Positions 33,361 through 44,200 of a stretch of 63,528 nt of DNA are shown here, piece by piece. A program made the position numbers and the translations under genes. The stretch comes from an uncultured Verrucomicrobiae bacterium (lineage in GTDB: Bacteria; Verrucomicrobiota; Verrucomicrobiia; Limisphaerales; UBA1096): contig CALJHX010000024.1 of the NCBI GenBank assembly GCA_937770485.1, positions 1 to 63,528 on the forward strand, read 5' to 3'. The notes beneath the pieces were generated by a model. That model searched no databases. It was not told the origin of the DNA and saw only the letters and a list, made by a program, of their open reading frames with translations. The stretch's first letter is position 1, and each line of letters starts with the position of its first letter.

Positions 33361-36300
33361 ATGATGACTTTTCGACTAATTACATTGCTGTGCCTCGGCG
33401 TTGCTTGGGCTGCGCCGGGGACGTCCCGCATGGCCAAGGCCTCCGATGGGCCGATCCGCGTGCTCTTCCTTGGCCACGAAAGCGAGCATCACGACTCCAA
33501 CCAATTTTACCCGATGCTCTCTCGCGCGCTTGGCCGCGATGCAATTTATTTTGACTACGTGACATCCGTTGAGGAAGCCCTTGGCAATGCTTCGCGCTTG
33601 GCCGAGTTCGACGCCCTGCTGCTCTATGCCAACCACGGCAGGATTGAGCCGCACCAATGGAGCAACCTGAAGAACTATGTCGAGAATGGCGGCGGCTTCG
33701 TCCCGGTGCATTGCGCGAGCTGGTGCTTCGGCAACGAACCTGGCTTCGATCAACTTGTCGGCGGGCGGTTCAAGGGCCACCAAGGTACGGAGTTTGCCGC
33801 CAAGATCGTGAAGCCAAATCACCCCGCACTGAAGGACGTGAAGGAATTCACCGCCTGGGACGAAACTTACTTTCACTCGAACCATAACCCGAAGAACCGC
33901 ACGGTGCTGATGGTGCGTGATGCAATGAAAGGCGATCCGCATACCAAGCCGGAGCCCTGGACATGGGTTCGCACGCAGGGCAAGGGACGCATCTTTTACA
34001 CCGCCTCAGGCCACGACCAACGCGTGTGGAACAACGCTGGTTTTCATCAACTACTAAAGAGCGGTATTCTTTGGGCCGCCGGCGACAAGGCCCGCGAGAG
34101 TTACGACAATTTTCTCGCCAGTCGTGCACCTCTGAAATACGAGAAACGCGACAACATCCCGAACTACGAACGCCGCCCCAAGCCACTCGAATACCAACTT
34201 CCGCTCCCGCCGGCAGAGAGCATGAAATACACGCAGGTGCCGGTCGGTTTCCGCATGGAACTGTTCGCCTCCGAGCCGAATGTCATCAACCCGATCTACA
34301 TGACCTGGGATGAGCGTGGCCGGCTGTGGGTTGTCGAGTCGGTGGACTACCCGAACGAATTCAAGGACGGTCGCAAAGGCAACGACCGCATCAAGATTTG
34401 CGAAGACACCAACGGCGACGGCAGGGCCGACAAGTTCACCGTCTTCGCCGACGGCTTAAACATCATGACGTCGATGACTTTTTCCCGGGGCGGCGTCATT
34501 CTTGCGCACGCTCCAGAGTTTTATTTCCTCAAGGACACCGATGGCGACGACAAGGCCGACATTCGAGAAGTGCTCTTCACCGGATGGGGTGTCGGTGACA
34601 CGCACGCTGGCCCAAGCAATCTGCGTTACGGTTTTGACAACTGGATTTACGGTACGGTCGGCTACGCACGATTCACCGGCACGATCAACGGCGAGAAACA
34701 CAACTTTGGCATGGGCATATTCCGCTTCAGATCGGACGGCTCCGACATCGAGTTTCTGCACCAGTTCAACAATAACACTTGGGGAATGGGCTTCAACGCA
34801 GCTGGTGATGTCTTTGGGTCCACCGCCAACAACAACCCTACATTTTTCGGAGGTATTCCGGCGACCGTTTATAGCGGCGACAAAAAGATGAGCGCAAAAA
34901 TGATCGCCGACTCGCCCTACTTTCACCCCATCACACCGAATATCCGCCAAGTGGACGCCTTCAACGCCTACACCGCCGGCTGCGGCCACGCCTTCGCGAC
35001 ATCAGCAGGATTCCCGAAAAAGTATCGCAACGGCACCGCATTCGTCTGCGGCCCGACCGGCAACCTGCTCGGCACGTATCGTATGGAGAAAAAAGGTGCA
35101 GGTTACGTCGCCAAAAACAGCTTCAGCTTCGTCGCCAGCGCTGACGAATGGTTCTCACCAATCGTCGCCGAGGTCGGCCCGGACGGTCATCTTTGGATCG
35201 CCGACTGGTACAACTTCATCATCCAACACAACCCAACTCCGAGTCTTGGACGCGGCGGCTATGCCGCTCAGCGCGGTCAGGGCAACGCACACATCAACCC
35301 CAACCGCGACCGGCAACACGGCCGCATCTACCGCGTGATTTGGGACGATGCACCGAAGTCAAAAATTAAGTCCTTGGCTAAGGCCAAAACTAAGCAACTC
35401 GTCGCCGCACTCGACAGCGACAACCTATTCTGGAGACAGACTGCCCAACGCCTCTTGGTAGAGGGCCGTCATAAAAACGCCATCCCGTCCCTGCGCAAAC
35501 GCGCACTTGGCCAAGGCGCTGGCGCCATCCACGCGCTCTGGACACTGGAGGGGCTCGGCGCACTCGACGCCGAAACCAAGCGCACAACGCTCATCAGCAC
35601 CGACCCGGCCGTCAAACGCAATGCGATCCGAGCGCTTGGCCAAGAGATGAACGACGAACAGTTGCTCTACGACAGTGCCACTTTGGCTGATGCAGATCTG
35701 CACGTGCGCCTGGCCGCGTTCGTTAAACTGGCACAATTTCCAGAATCGAAAACGCACCAACGAGCAGCCAGTGTTCTGTCACAAGATAAAATCAACGCCG
35801 AAGATGAGTGGCTCAAACTCGCCCTCAGTGCTGCCGGTGCCAACCAAACCGACATCGTCGGCTACGAACTCGGCTCGAACCTTCTGGCCAACGCCTCATT
35901 CGAAAATGCCGAGGGGACACTGCCCTCTGACTGGAAAGTACGTACCTACAGCGCCAAGGGCTCCGACATCGAACACGCAATCGAAACCCGCAAGGCCTAT
36001 GTGCATAGCGGCAAGTCGTCGGTGAAGATTCGCTCCGGCAACGGACACGACACCAGTGTCTACACCCCGGTGAACCTGAAGTCCGGCACCAAATACGCAC
36101 TCAGCGCGTGGATCAAAACCGAAGGAGTCAACGGGGGACACGGTGCGTTGCTCAACATTCACGAGTTACAGCACAAAGCCAAAACCAAGGCGCTTCAAAA
36201 AACCACCGACTGGCAAAAGGTCGAGATAGTCTTCGACAACACGCAGGCCGGACCCCTCACCGTCAACTGCCTCTTCGGGGGCTGGGGTCAGGCTAAAGGC

Positions 36301-36666
36301 ACCGCTTGGTTTGACGATATTTCACTGCAGGAAGTGAAGCCGCTCTATAAAGAATCGGCCGAACAAAAGGAGGTTCTAGGCCTAGCCAAGAGCGGCGAGG
36401 ATATCTTTCACAAACACGCCGTTGCCTCCTGTGTTCGCTGTCACAGGGTAGGCAATGAAGGGGGCGTCATTGGTCCGGCAATGGACGGCATCGCCAGTCG
36501 TAAAGATCGCGCCTATATCTACGAAAGTTTGATCAACCCAACCGCGCAACTGGCTGAGGGATTCGACAAACTCGGTGCCAGCCCCATGCCTCCAATGAAC
36601 ATCCTGCTTGATGAACAAGAACTCGCCGACGTCATGGCCTACCTCATGACACTGAAAGGGAACTGA
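33361..36666 (+). CDS. ThuA / PVC-type dehydrogenase / HEAT / cytochrome c multidomain protein
   Basis: 1101 residues, exported (signal LITLLCLGVAWAAPG). Order: a ThuA-like glutamine-amidotransferase-fold domain (about 30-250, with LFLGHESEHHD and FVPVHCASW). Next is a six-bladed PVC-type dehydrogenase propeller (about 305-670, with DTNGDGRADKFTVFADGL). Then come short alpha repeats of HEAT type (about 675-830), a beta-sandwich carbohydrate-binding-like domain (about 845-985, ending in WFDDISLQEV), and a C-terminal cytochrome c domain with CVRCH (1024-1028) and SPMPP supplying a likely axial Met. Typical of PVC bacteria; thought to oxidise sugars and pass electrons to the heme. Adding a carbohydrate-binding-like domain between HEAT and heme is less common. 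Confidence 0.85.
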   Translation: MMTFRLITLLCLGVAWAAPGTSRMAKASDGPIRVLFLGHESEHHDSNQFYPMLSRALGRDAIYFDYVTSVEEALGNASRLAEFDALLLYANHGRIEPHQWSNLKNYVENGGGFVPVHCASWCFGNEPGFDQLVGGRFKGHQGTEFAAKIVKPNHPALKDVKEFTAWDETYFHSNHNPKNRTVLMVRDAMKGDPHTKPEPWTWVRTQGKGRIFYTASGHDQRVWNNAGFHQLLKSGILWAAGDKARESYDNFLASRAPLKYEKRDNIPNYERRPKPLEYQLPLPPAESMKYTQVPVGFRMELFASEPNVINPIYMTWDERGRLWVVESVDYPNEFKDGRKGNDRIKICEDTNGDGRADKFTVFADGLNIMTSMTFSRGGVILAHAPEFYFLKDTDGDDKADIREVLFTGWGVGDTHAGPSNLRYGFDNWIYGTVGYARFTGTINGEKHNFGMGIFRFRSDGSDIEFLHQFNNNTWGMGFNAAGDVFGSTANNNPTFFGGIPATVYSGDKKMSAKMIADSPYFHPITPNIRQVDAFNAYTAGCGHAFATSAGFPKKYRNGTAFVCGPTGNLLGTYRMEKKGAGYVAKNSFSFVASADEWFSPIVAEVGPDGHLWIADWYNFIIQHNPTPSLGRGGYAAQRGQGNAHINPNRDRQHGRIYRVIWDDAPKSKIKSLAKAKTKQLVAALDSDNLFWRQTAQRLLVEGRHKNAIPSLRKRALGQGAGAIHALWTLEGLGALDAETKRTTLISTDPAVKRNAIRALGQEMNDEQLLYDSATLADADLHVRLAAFVKLAQFPESKTHQRAASVLSQDKINAEDEWLKLALSAAGANQTDIVGYELGSNLLANASFENAEGTLPSDWKVRTYSAKGSDIEHAIETRKAYVHSGKSSVKIRSGNGHDTSVYTPVNLKSGTKYALSAWIKTEGVNGGHGALLNIHELQHKAKTKALQKTTDWQKVEIVFDNTQAGPLTVNCLFGGWGQAKGTAWFDDISLQEVKPLYKESAEQKEVLGLAKSGEDIFHKHAVASCVRCHRVGNEGGVIGPAMDGIASRKDRAYIYESLINPTAQLAEGFDKLGASPMPPMNILLDEQELADVMAYLMTLKGN

Positions 36667-36863
36667 TAAGCCTAGAATCCAGTGAATCAACCGGAACCGT
36701 CAACAGCCGGCTCACAAGTATTTGTCCTGCTCTGATTTTTCACATCCCTCTCCGGTAGCACATTGCAACAAACTATCCTCTCGAAGTTTTTAGGGAGTAA
36801 GAAACGGACAAGAATCTCAGCACCTAAACTAGTGCACCGGAAGACTCAATAGGGGTAAGGTTG
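36667..36863. other. Gap after the ThuA protein, no feature recognised
   Basis: The start of a base-composition change towards AT. No clear terminator for the preceding gene is visible. The purine stretch AGGGGTAAGG (36851-36860) could act as a ribosome-binding site for the short frame that follows. Confidence 0.4.
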
Positions 36864-37073
36864 ATGTTTCGTTACCGGTGCAGTAAGGGAGGTTCTGGGA
36901 AGATATTCATCGACGACATTTCGATTAAGCGAAGTGACTGCACCGAAGAATACAAAAAAATTCCAATAGCTAACCCTGGCGTGGCCAAAGCCATTAAAGA
37001 AGGGAAGATATCAGAAGAAAAAGTGACAACCGGAATCAGATCAAGAAAAGAGGAAAAGTTGGAAGACAAATAA
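36864..37073 (+). pseudogene. Short fragment resembling the end of a carbohydrate-binding-like domain
   Basis: 69 codons. The words RYRCSKGGSGKIFIDDIS resemble the closing strand of the beta-sandwich in the large neighbour (GTAWFDDISLQEV). A charged tail follows (KEGKISEEKVTTGIRS). It lacks any signal or domain start, so it may be the remnant of a larger secreted protein whose front was lost. A purine-rich stretch upstream means a real small gene cannot be excluded. Confidence 0.35.
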
Positions 37074-37101
37074 ATTCCACCTAAATAAATTTTAACAAAA
37101 G

Positions 37102-38253
37102 CTAATTAACCAGCAGCGACAAGGCGACTAAAACATAAGAGGTCGTCAAATTTGGATCCCCCTCCATCCAGCGCTTGTTTGAATTTTTCCAGGAACCGTC
37201 CCCGTTTTGAAGTGAAATTAATTTTGCAGCGAGTTCATTCTTCCAATCTATTGATTTGGAATCCGGACCTTTAAGCGTTTTCACGCCTTGTGCTCTCAAT
37301 GCTTTGCTCATCAGGTGAAAATAATAGTAAAGCCCCTCCTGTCCCATCCCAGGATTTTCATTTAGGGTATAGCTTCTGCCCAGCCAATCGATAACCGCCC
37401 TGACACGGTCATCGTCTTTGCCTATCCGGGCATAGGCAAAACTCATCATTCCTGCATAGCTGATCGAGCCATAAGAACGCAAAGCCGCTCTCTTTGCTTC
37501 CCCGTCGATCACTTCACCCGCCTTGCTCTCACCCGGATGGTAAATAAAACCGCCTCGATCCTCCGGCTGATTCGAAAGATTCGGATTGTCGCTGCGTTCG
37601 GGAAGATTTTGGCAACTGGCCAAAAAATGTTCCAAGGCTTTCCAGTCAAGGTCATGCTTTAAAGGTTGTTTACCCTGGTCCTTCCGTTGAAGAGCCGACT
37701 CAGACATGCGCATGGCTTCAATAGCCATCAGTGTATTGTTCATGTCGGAATGATCATATTTGTCATTATATCCGACCCCGCCATCATTGGCATTGTCCCA
37801 TTTTCCCTTTTCTCCCAAATCAATCTGGGATGCAGCAATGTAGGCCCGTGCCTTTTCAATTAACGGCCTGTAACGAGTCTCATTGGCCATTGAAAGGGCC
37901 ATAAGTGAGCAGGCTGTGTTGTAGTTGATTAAACGGCCGTCATGAATCGAGCCATTCGGTTTGGCCAAACTTGTCAGGTAATCGTAGGCCCTCCTCCGTT
38001 CCGACTCATATTTTATATCCAGTCTCGTTGCATCTGCCATTTCCAAGGCCACTAGTGCCAAACCCGTTAAAGCAGGAAGCTTCGAGTCTGACCACCAGCC
38101 TGTGGCGTTTTGATTTTGATACAAAAAATTTGCTCCTTTTTCTATTGCATCCTTTATTTCCTTTTGGCCAACCGGCTTCTCAACCGCAAACGTATTAATT
38201 GAGAGAAACAAAACAGAACTGAATAGAACGGTAAGCTTTAGTTTTATTGACAT
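37102..38253 (-). CDS. Secreted terpene-cyclase-fold (alpha/alpha toroid) repeat protein
   Basis: 383 residues. Signal peptide to about residue 23 (SSVLFLSINTFA). Repeated helical pairs with QNATGWWSDSKLPALTGLALVAL, AKPNGSIHDGR, DLGEKGKWDNANDGGVGYND and LQNGDGSWKN are the QW-like repeats of the prenyltransferase/squalene-cyclase toroid. The catalytic DxDD of terpene cyclases is absent, so it is probably a binding or scaffold protein, as common in Planctomycetes and Verrucomicrobia. It lies 11 bp downstream of the YdjY-domain gene (operon). Base composition is visibly more AT-rich than the left part of the window. Confidence 0.8.
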   Translation of the reverse strand: MSIKLKLTVLFSSVLFLSINTFAVEKPVGQKEIKDAIEKGANFLYQNQNATGWWSDSKLPALTGLALVALEMADATRLDIKYESERRRAYDYLTSLAKPNGSIHDGRLINYNTACSLMALSMANETRYRPLIEKARAYIAASQIDLGEKGKWDNANDGGVGYNDKYDHSDMNNTLMAIEAMRMSESALQRKDQGKQPLKHDLDWKALEHFLASCQNLPERSDNPNLSNQPEDRGGFIYHPGESKAGEVIDGEAKRAALRSYGSISYAGMMSFAYARIGKDDDRVRAVIDWLGRSYTLNENPGMGQEGLYYYFHLMSKALRAQGVKTLKGPDSKSIDWKNELAAKLISLQNGDGSWKNSNKRWMEGDPNLTTSYVLVALSLLVN

Positions 38254-38264
38254 AACTTAATAAA

Positions 38265-39332
38265 TCATGATTTACCGTGTTTTTCAGTTTCAATTCGCTG
38301 GATGAATATTTGAATCATTGAATCCTTTTTAGGCACCTTTTCCGACCAAACGTGGGATCCAAATCGACTCGTGTCAATCATTGGCTCTATCAAGGACAGT
38401 GCATCCGGGTCCGGCTGCAAACTTAGAATGGAACCTAACTCATCAGCCGCTAAAATCCCACTAGGCCTTACCCTTGATCCTGTCCATTTCCACCATGATG
38501 GTTTTAAGTTAAAAGATTTTTCAGTTTCCTTCTCCTCAATTTCAGATGCTACTTCAAGTGGGTATTGAGCAATGCAATCCGTAATCGATTTACGAATCCA
38601 CCCGCCATCCTTCTGCCAGGAAACTTCTACGGAAACATCAGTTTTAGGATTCATTCCTAGAAGTAATAGTGCCACATGTAAATTTCCTGGCTTAATTTTT
38701 GTGCTCAAAAAACTTTCGTGGACCTTGCCGGCATCGGTAACAAGCGCATACTCAATCAGTCCAACGATTTGATTCACCTTAGCCGGAAAGACAGCAACTT
38801 GAAGTTTTGAATCGATTGTTACATCACCCACACGATAAAGATCAGCCCCTATTTTCTTCACTCGATTAGAAAATTTCTCCGGAATGACCAATTCCGAAGT
38901 ATCCTCCCTTCCTGAAGGCTTTTCCTTTGAAATAGTGCTTGCCTGGGCGTTTTTCACCTCGGTCTGCATTTCTCTGCCGGCTCCCTCGACGAACTTGATC
39001 TGCTTGTCGTCCAGGTTATGTTTCTTCTTTATAACCCCGGTTCCACTCCGCAGGGCAGTTTCGAATTCTCGTTTGGATTCCGTCGTCGTAATGGCTCTCA
39101 AAATCATACCCATCGAGTCTAGTGCCTGCTCTCGTGTAAGGCCGGCAACCTTGGCAAGACCGTTCACTTGCGCATCGACGAGTTCTTCGGATGCGCCCAG
39201 TTTCATGTAAGTTATGTAAATCCTTTTAGTCTTGTCGCTGCGATCTGAATCTCGATCTTTTGCGTTCAGCATGTAAGCCCCTCCGATGAGGAGAGCTGCC
39301 GCTGCCATAATGCCTACTGTCTTGTTTTTCAT
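38265..39332 (-). CDS. YdjY-domain exported protein
   Basis: 355 residues. N-terminal membrane anchor or signal (VGIMAAAALLIGGAYML) and a charged helical region to about 135. Then a YdjY-like domain: KLQVAVFPAKVNQIVGLIEY, followed by VTDAGKVHESFLSTKIKPG and LHVALLLLGM. YdjY domains occur in secreted proteins of PVC bacteria; their role is unknown. The N-terminal part is a separate helical region I do not recognise. First gene of a two-gene AT-richer operon with the toroid protein. Confidence 0.75.
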   Translation of the reverse strand: MKNKTVGIMAAAALLIGGAYMLNAKDRDSDRSDKTKRIYITYMKLGASEELVDAQVNGLAKVAGLTREQALDSMGMILRAITTTESKREFETALRSGTGVIKKKHNLDDKQIKFVEGAGREMQTEVKNAQASTISKEKPSGREDTSELVIPEKFSNRVKKIGADLYRVGDVTIDSKLQVAVFPAKVNQIVGLIEYALVTDAGKVHESFLSTKIKPGNLHVALLLLGMNPKTDVSVEVSWQKDGGWIRKSITDCIAQYPLEVASEIEEKETEKSFNLKPSWWKWTGSRVRPSGILAADELGSILSLQPDPDALSLIEPMIDTSRFGSHVWSEKVPKKDSMIQIFIQRIETEKHGKS

Positions 39333-39806
39333 GTCTCTTTTGTTGTTAGATTTTCTTTCATCATGGGATTACTGCAAAATTGACGTTCCGCTTGAGCACT
39401 GGCTAATGTTAAACCAGCAATCGAGCGAACTCTTTGTGCGACGTTTCGTATCCCATCACTCAGTATCCCCCGGATGTGTAGAAACTGGACAAACTTTTTC
39501 TGGAACAAAACCACTAAATCTCAATGGTGACCGATATAAAACATCTCCAGCAATAACCTCATAATATTTTTTATTGCTGATTTTTTTATTTTGTGCGCGT
39601 GAGCTTTGGCTGGCCGGTTAAACCAATGAAAGTATGTGTCATTTCCTACCAACCCTTGGAACCTGTCTTTTTTATGACTTTTCTTGGTTCTCTGCCCTTA
39701 AGCCCAAACAGTTTACAGCTTTGATAAATCGATGAGGCACTTATTCTCAAAACGGATTCAAGATCACTTGGATTATCCCCCCCCGGCTTGGCCAATCAGG
39801 CAGCCA
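39333..39806. other. AT-rich non-coding stretch
   Basis: 474 bases with no convincing gene. It carries the upstream region of the YdjY gene and the downstream end of the DUF1501 gene. AT-rich runs such as cataatattttttattgctgatttttttattttg (about 39560-39594) stand out but give no recognisable promoter pair or terminator. A TTGGCCAA copy lies at 39788-39795. Confidence 0.4.
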
Positions 39807-41222
39807 TTACGCAATCACGTCCTGAATGACCCGACCGTGAACGTCGGTGAGTCGCAGGTCCCGGCCGCCGTGGCGGTAGGTCAACTCCTCGTGGTCCAAT
39901 CCCATCAGGTGCAGCACCGTCGCCCACAGGTCGTAGATGTCGCACTTGTTCTCGGTGACGTGGTAGCCAAGCTCGTCGGTCGCGCCGTAAACCGTCCCGC
40001 CCTTCACGCCGCCGCCAGCCAGCCACACGCTGTAGCCGTATGGATTGTGGTCGCGGCCATTGCTGCCCTGCGAGAACGGCGTGCGACCGAACTCGCCGGC
40101 CCAGATCACCAGTGTATCATCGAGCAAACCGCGTGCCTTTAGATCCTTGAGCAAACCACCGATGGGTTGATCGACCTGCAATGACATGTTCTCGTGACCG
40201 CCTTTGAGATTCCCGTGTTGGTCCCACGGGTTGGGGGCCTGTCCTCCACCCATCTTCTCCGGCAAACAACTAAGCTCCACAAACCGCACGCCACGCTCCA
40301 CCAACCGCCGTGCGAGCAACGCCTGATGCCCGTAGGCCGCCGTCACGCCGTTAGGCGAATCCATACCGTACATTTTTTTGGTGGCCGCAGTCTCGCCGAT
40401 CAAGTCGCACAACTCCGGCACGGACGCCTGCATGCGATAAGCCGTCTCGTAATTGCGCACTGCCGCATCGACGTCATTGTCTCCGCCGATTCGGCTGAGA
40501 AATGCACGATCCAAACCATTCACAAAATCCAAGCGTGAGCGTTGTGAAACATCGTCTTCACGCGGCTGGATGTTGCGCACCGCCGGTGCCTTGTCGCCGA
40601 CAATGATTGAGGCTTGGTTTTGTGCCGGCAAATAACCGTTGCTGAATAGCCCCACACCGCCGTGCGGAACCGCCGCCCCGCCGGCCTGCAACACCACGAA
40701 GCCGGGCATATTCAGGTTTTCCGTGCCCAGGCCATAAGACACCCAGGCGCCCGCGGATGGATGCCCCATGAACGGAAAGCCAGTGTGGAACGCGTAGTTG
40801 CCCTGCGCGTGCTCGTTCACCTTGCTGGTCATGGACCGAATAACAGCCAGTTCATCGACCGATTCCGCGACGTGCGGAAACATGCTGCTCACCGGGGTGC
40901 CACTCTGTCCGTATCGCTTGAACTCGAACGGCGAGGCCATCACGCTTCCATTGTTATTGAACTGTGTGCGCTCGACCTTCACTGGCATCGGTTTGCCGTG
41001 TAGCTCGCGCAACTTCGGCTTCGGATCAAACGAGTCCACCTGGGAAACCCCACCCGACATGTAACAGAGGATAACATGCTTAGCGCGTGGCTTGAAATGG
41101 GACCGGCGTGCGGTATCGGCAAAAGCCGAATTGGCCATCAATCCCTGCAACGCCAACATTCCAAAACCGGTGGAACATTGCGCGAGCATCTCACGACGCG
41201 TTAAAATATCTCGTTTTTTCAT
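39807..41222 (-). CDS. DUF1501 domain protein (Tat-exported sulfatase-fold)
   Basis: 471 residues. An N-terminal [15 protein letters not shown] segment looks like a weak twin-arginine signal. The body carries the family words [50 protein letters not shown] and [21 protein letters not shown]1501 proteins have an alkaline-phosphatase/sulfatase-like fold and nearly always pair with a DUF1549/DUF1553 cytochrome protein, as here 19 bp upstream. Function is not established experimentally; a role in periplasmic polymer degradation or attachment is often suggested. Confidence 0.92.
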   Translation of the reverse strand: MKKRDILTRREMLAQCSTGFGMLALQGLMANSAFADTARRSHFKPRAKHVILCYMSGGVSQVDSFDPKPKLRELHGKPMPVKVERTQFNNNGSVMASPFEFKRYGQSGTPVSSMFPHVAESVDELAVIRSMTSKVNEHAQGNYAFHTGFPFMGHPSAGAWVSYGLGTENLNMPGFVVLQAGGAAVPHGGVGLFSNGYLPAQNQASIIVGDKAPAVRNIQPREDDVSQRSRLDFVNGLDRAFLSRIGGDNDVDAAVRNYETAYRMQASVPELCDLIGETAATKKMYGMDSPNGVTAAYGHQALLARRLVERGVRFVELSCLPEKMGGGQAPNPWDQHGNLKGGHENMSLQVDQPIGGLLKDLKARGLLDDTLVIWAGEFGRTPFSQGSNGRDHNPYGYSVWLAGGGVKGGTVYGATDELGYHVTENKCDIYDLWATVLHLMGLDHEELTYRHGGRDLRLTDVHGRVIQDVIA

Positions 41223-41241
41223 TATTTAAAATCCTCTCCGC

Positions 41242-44200
41242 TTACTGCAAATAGATAAACTCCTTGAGGTTAAACATGGCCTGGGCCAGATCGCGCCAAG
41301 GATCCTGTACAGTAGCTCCAGTTTTCTCCAAAACTGCCAAATCTTGATTCAATTGCCGGATTCCCAATTCTAAATCGACAAGTTGCTCTCGCTGTTCTTT
41401 GCCCATAGCTGTGAATAACTGTTTATCGGAGATGTAGCCGGCACTGCCTTGATAGGAAGCCATTATGCCAACTGAATCCAGTGCGTGGTCATACAATCTC
41501 GCCTTGAAAATCCGCCCGGCGAGTGATCGAGCACCTTCACCACCTTTCCCGTGACGCAATCCAAGCACCACCTCGCTGTCGCCAGCCCTGAAAGATTGCA
41601 AACCGGCCTTTCTGTAGGTCCGCCCATACAGCTTGCCATTGCGATATCCAGTGATCTTACCATCATCGTGATACACAATGGCGATGCAAACCGGGCCCGA
41701 CTTGGCTTCATTTTCTTTTGGTCCATTGAAACCGTCAGTGCGCCGATGATTATCGCTTCCAGCCAGCCACTGTTTCGAACTGCGCTCTCCGAAAACGATG
41801 GCGTCGAAGGTGTGGCCGTTCAGCGTCTGTACCGACACCACTCCCCCCCCACGCTGGTCAAGATTGCTCAACTGCACCCAGGCCTCGAGTGTCTTTGCGC
41901 GGAGCGATTTGGCCAATGGTGCGCTTCGGGCGAACGCACTCTTTCCGTCCAACAACAAGGCGCCATCGACGACCTTGGCACCGCCGATCAGCGACAAATT
42001 CAATTGGCCGAGTTGGTCTTCTGTGCCCTTGCCAAAATCCCAAGCGGCAATCGGCTCCTGCCCACCCACCGCAGGTTGGCCGTCTTTTTTGCGCTTAGCC
42101 AAGAGTTGCTCTCGCACCGGCTCGCGGATCGCAGTCACCTCGGCCTTGGAATCCGCGATTTGACGTTGAAACGCCGTAAGTTGAGACTGCACAGACTTCT
42201 GCCGCTCCGCCGCATCTCCAATGAACGCCCTGGCCCCAGCCAGTTCATCAACAGCCGCTTGACGATTCAAAGCCAGTTGAAACATTTGTGTGATCTGCGC
42301 CTCGATTGTTTTCAAACTCTCATCGTCCCGCACCCGCCTGGCCAAGCGTTCAGCTAGCGAGATGATAAATGGATCGTTCATCATTGTAAGCGACTGCGCC
42401 GGGACATTGGTCACATCGCGCCGACCTTTTGTGCTGGTGGGCACCGGCGCATCCATGACCGTCAGGAACGGATCGAGCCGGTTTCGAATAATGCGAATAT
42501 AAAGACTGCGGCGATTGCTGTCGGAATTTTCCGAGCCGCCAAGTGGCCTGCGATCCAACGAACCACTTACCTGCAGCATGGCATCACGAATCGCCTCTGC
42601 TTCCAATCGGCGAACATGAGCGCTAGTCAACAGGCGATTGTCCGGATCCATCTCGCGCGCCTTGGCCGTCGGTGTGGCCGCCAATTGAAACGTTCGAGTG
42701 AGCGCGATTTCGCGAATCAACTTTTTGATCGACCATGCTTCCGCGACGAATCGCTTGGCCAAGTAGTCGAGTAGTTCAGGATGCGACGGGGTCTCGCCAA
42801 GTTTACCAAAGTTGTCGGGCGTGGCGACGAGGCCGCGGCCAAACACGTGATGCCAGACACGGTTCACGATCACGCGCGCGGTCAGCGGGTTGTCCTCATG
42901 CAACATCGCCTCCGCCAATTCCAATCGACCGGAGTTCTTGGTCGCAAATGGCTTGGCATTGATCGCCTCGAGGAATCGGCGCGGTACGGTTTGAGCCGGT
43001 TGCTTGTGATTGCCGCGAACGAAAAGCGGGCGATCCCTGGCTTCGGCCTCAATGACTCCTGGCGCACGCCGTGGCACTGGCACCTCGGCCTCGAGGCGGC
43101 GATATTCCTTCACCATATCAGCGACTTTCGGTGACTCGTCGAGCGTGTTTGGCAACAACCCTTCGCGCACAAAGTAGCCGAGAAAATTAGCCTGCTCATC
43201 AGTCATTTTGCCGCGCTGCCAGGCCCGGATGCTCTGTCGCAGCGCCCCTGCGTAACGTTTAGCCAAGCGCTTGGCATTCCTCGGATCGCCTTTAGCAAAA
43301 AGTGGTGCAACAAATTCAGCCGGTTCCTCACGTGGAGCCGGTTGTCCCTTCTGGACCACGATGACATCGCTCACACCAAACCATGATTTCGACTTGTTCA
43401 GGGCGAGAATGGCCTGTTCGCCTGCGGTGGTGACTTCCAGGTGAACGTCATCACCCTCCCAATACTTGATGCTCCACGATTGCCAGCGCCACTTGCCGTC
43501 CTTGAGCCGTGTCACCGGATATACCGTGCCATTTCGGGTGTAGTTTTGAACCACATAACGCGCCATGACATCCCCGCCACCTATGACGCGAACAAAAAGG
43601 GACTGCCCGGGTTCCACACGAAATGACGGCGAGCCAAGAACCCCTACGTGCTTGTCCGAAAGCAGATGTGAATAAACGGCAGCGGGCAGAATGTTTTCTA
43701 CGATTCGATCACCGCTTGGCGAAACGCGAAACGCGCCAGCCTTGGCCACCGCGCCGTCCAAGCCGTTGCCATCGAGCACCCATTCGTTTAGTGGATCGGC
43801 ATCCTGCCCAAGCTGCCAGCGCTTGGCATATTTTCGTGCACGCTGTTCATCGAGTGCCTTTTTGCTTTCTGAAAAAGCATTGGCAAGTTTCTTCCAATCT
43901 TCGGTGAATTTTTCGCCCTTAGCCAAGCGCAACTGGTTCCAAGCATGCAACGGATTTCTGAAATCCTTGGCACCCTCAATGGCTTTTTTCCACTCTGCGC
44001 TTGGCTGAAGAATTTGCTCTGAGATTGTGCCTGTTTCAGTCAACCACTGCTCGGCCAGCGCAGCGCGAATTCTGGGTTTCAACCCGGCCAATTTAGCCTT
44101 GTTGGTTTCCTGTCGGGCAGACGTATCGATATTGACCGTCGCCGGCCGGCAACTAGTCATGATGCTGTAAAACGCGTGGTAATCCTCCTGGCTGATCGGG

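Noticed and set aside
39286..39564. Plus-strand 92-codon frame in the AT-rich gap
   Set aside because: It starts inside the YdjY gene antisense, has no ribosome-binding site, and its hydrophobic start is the complement of that gene's signal region.
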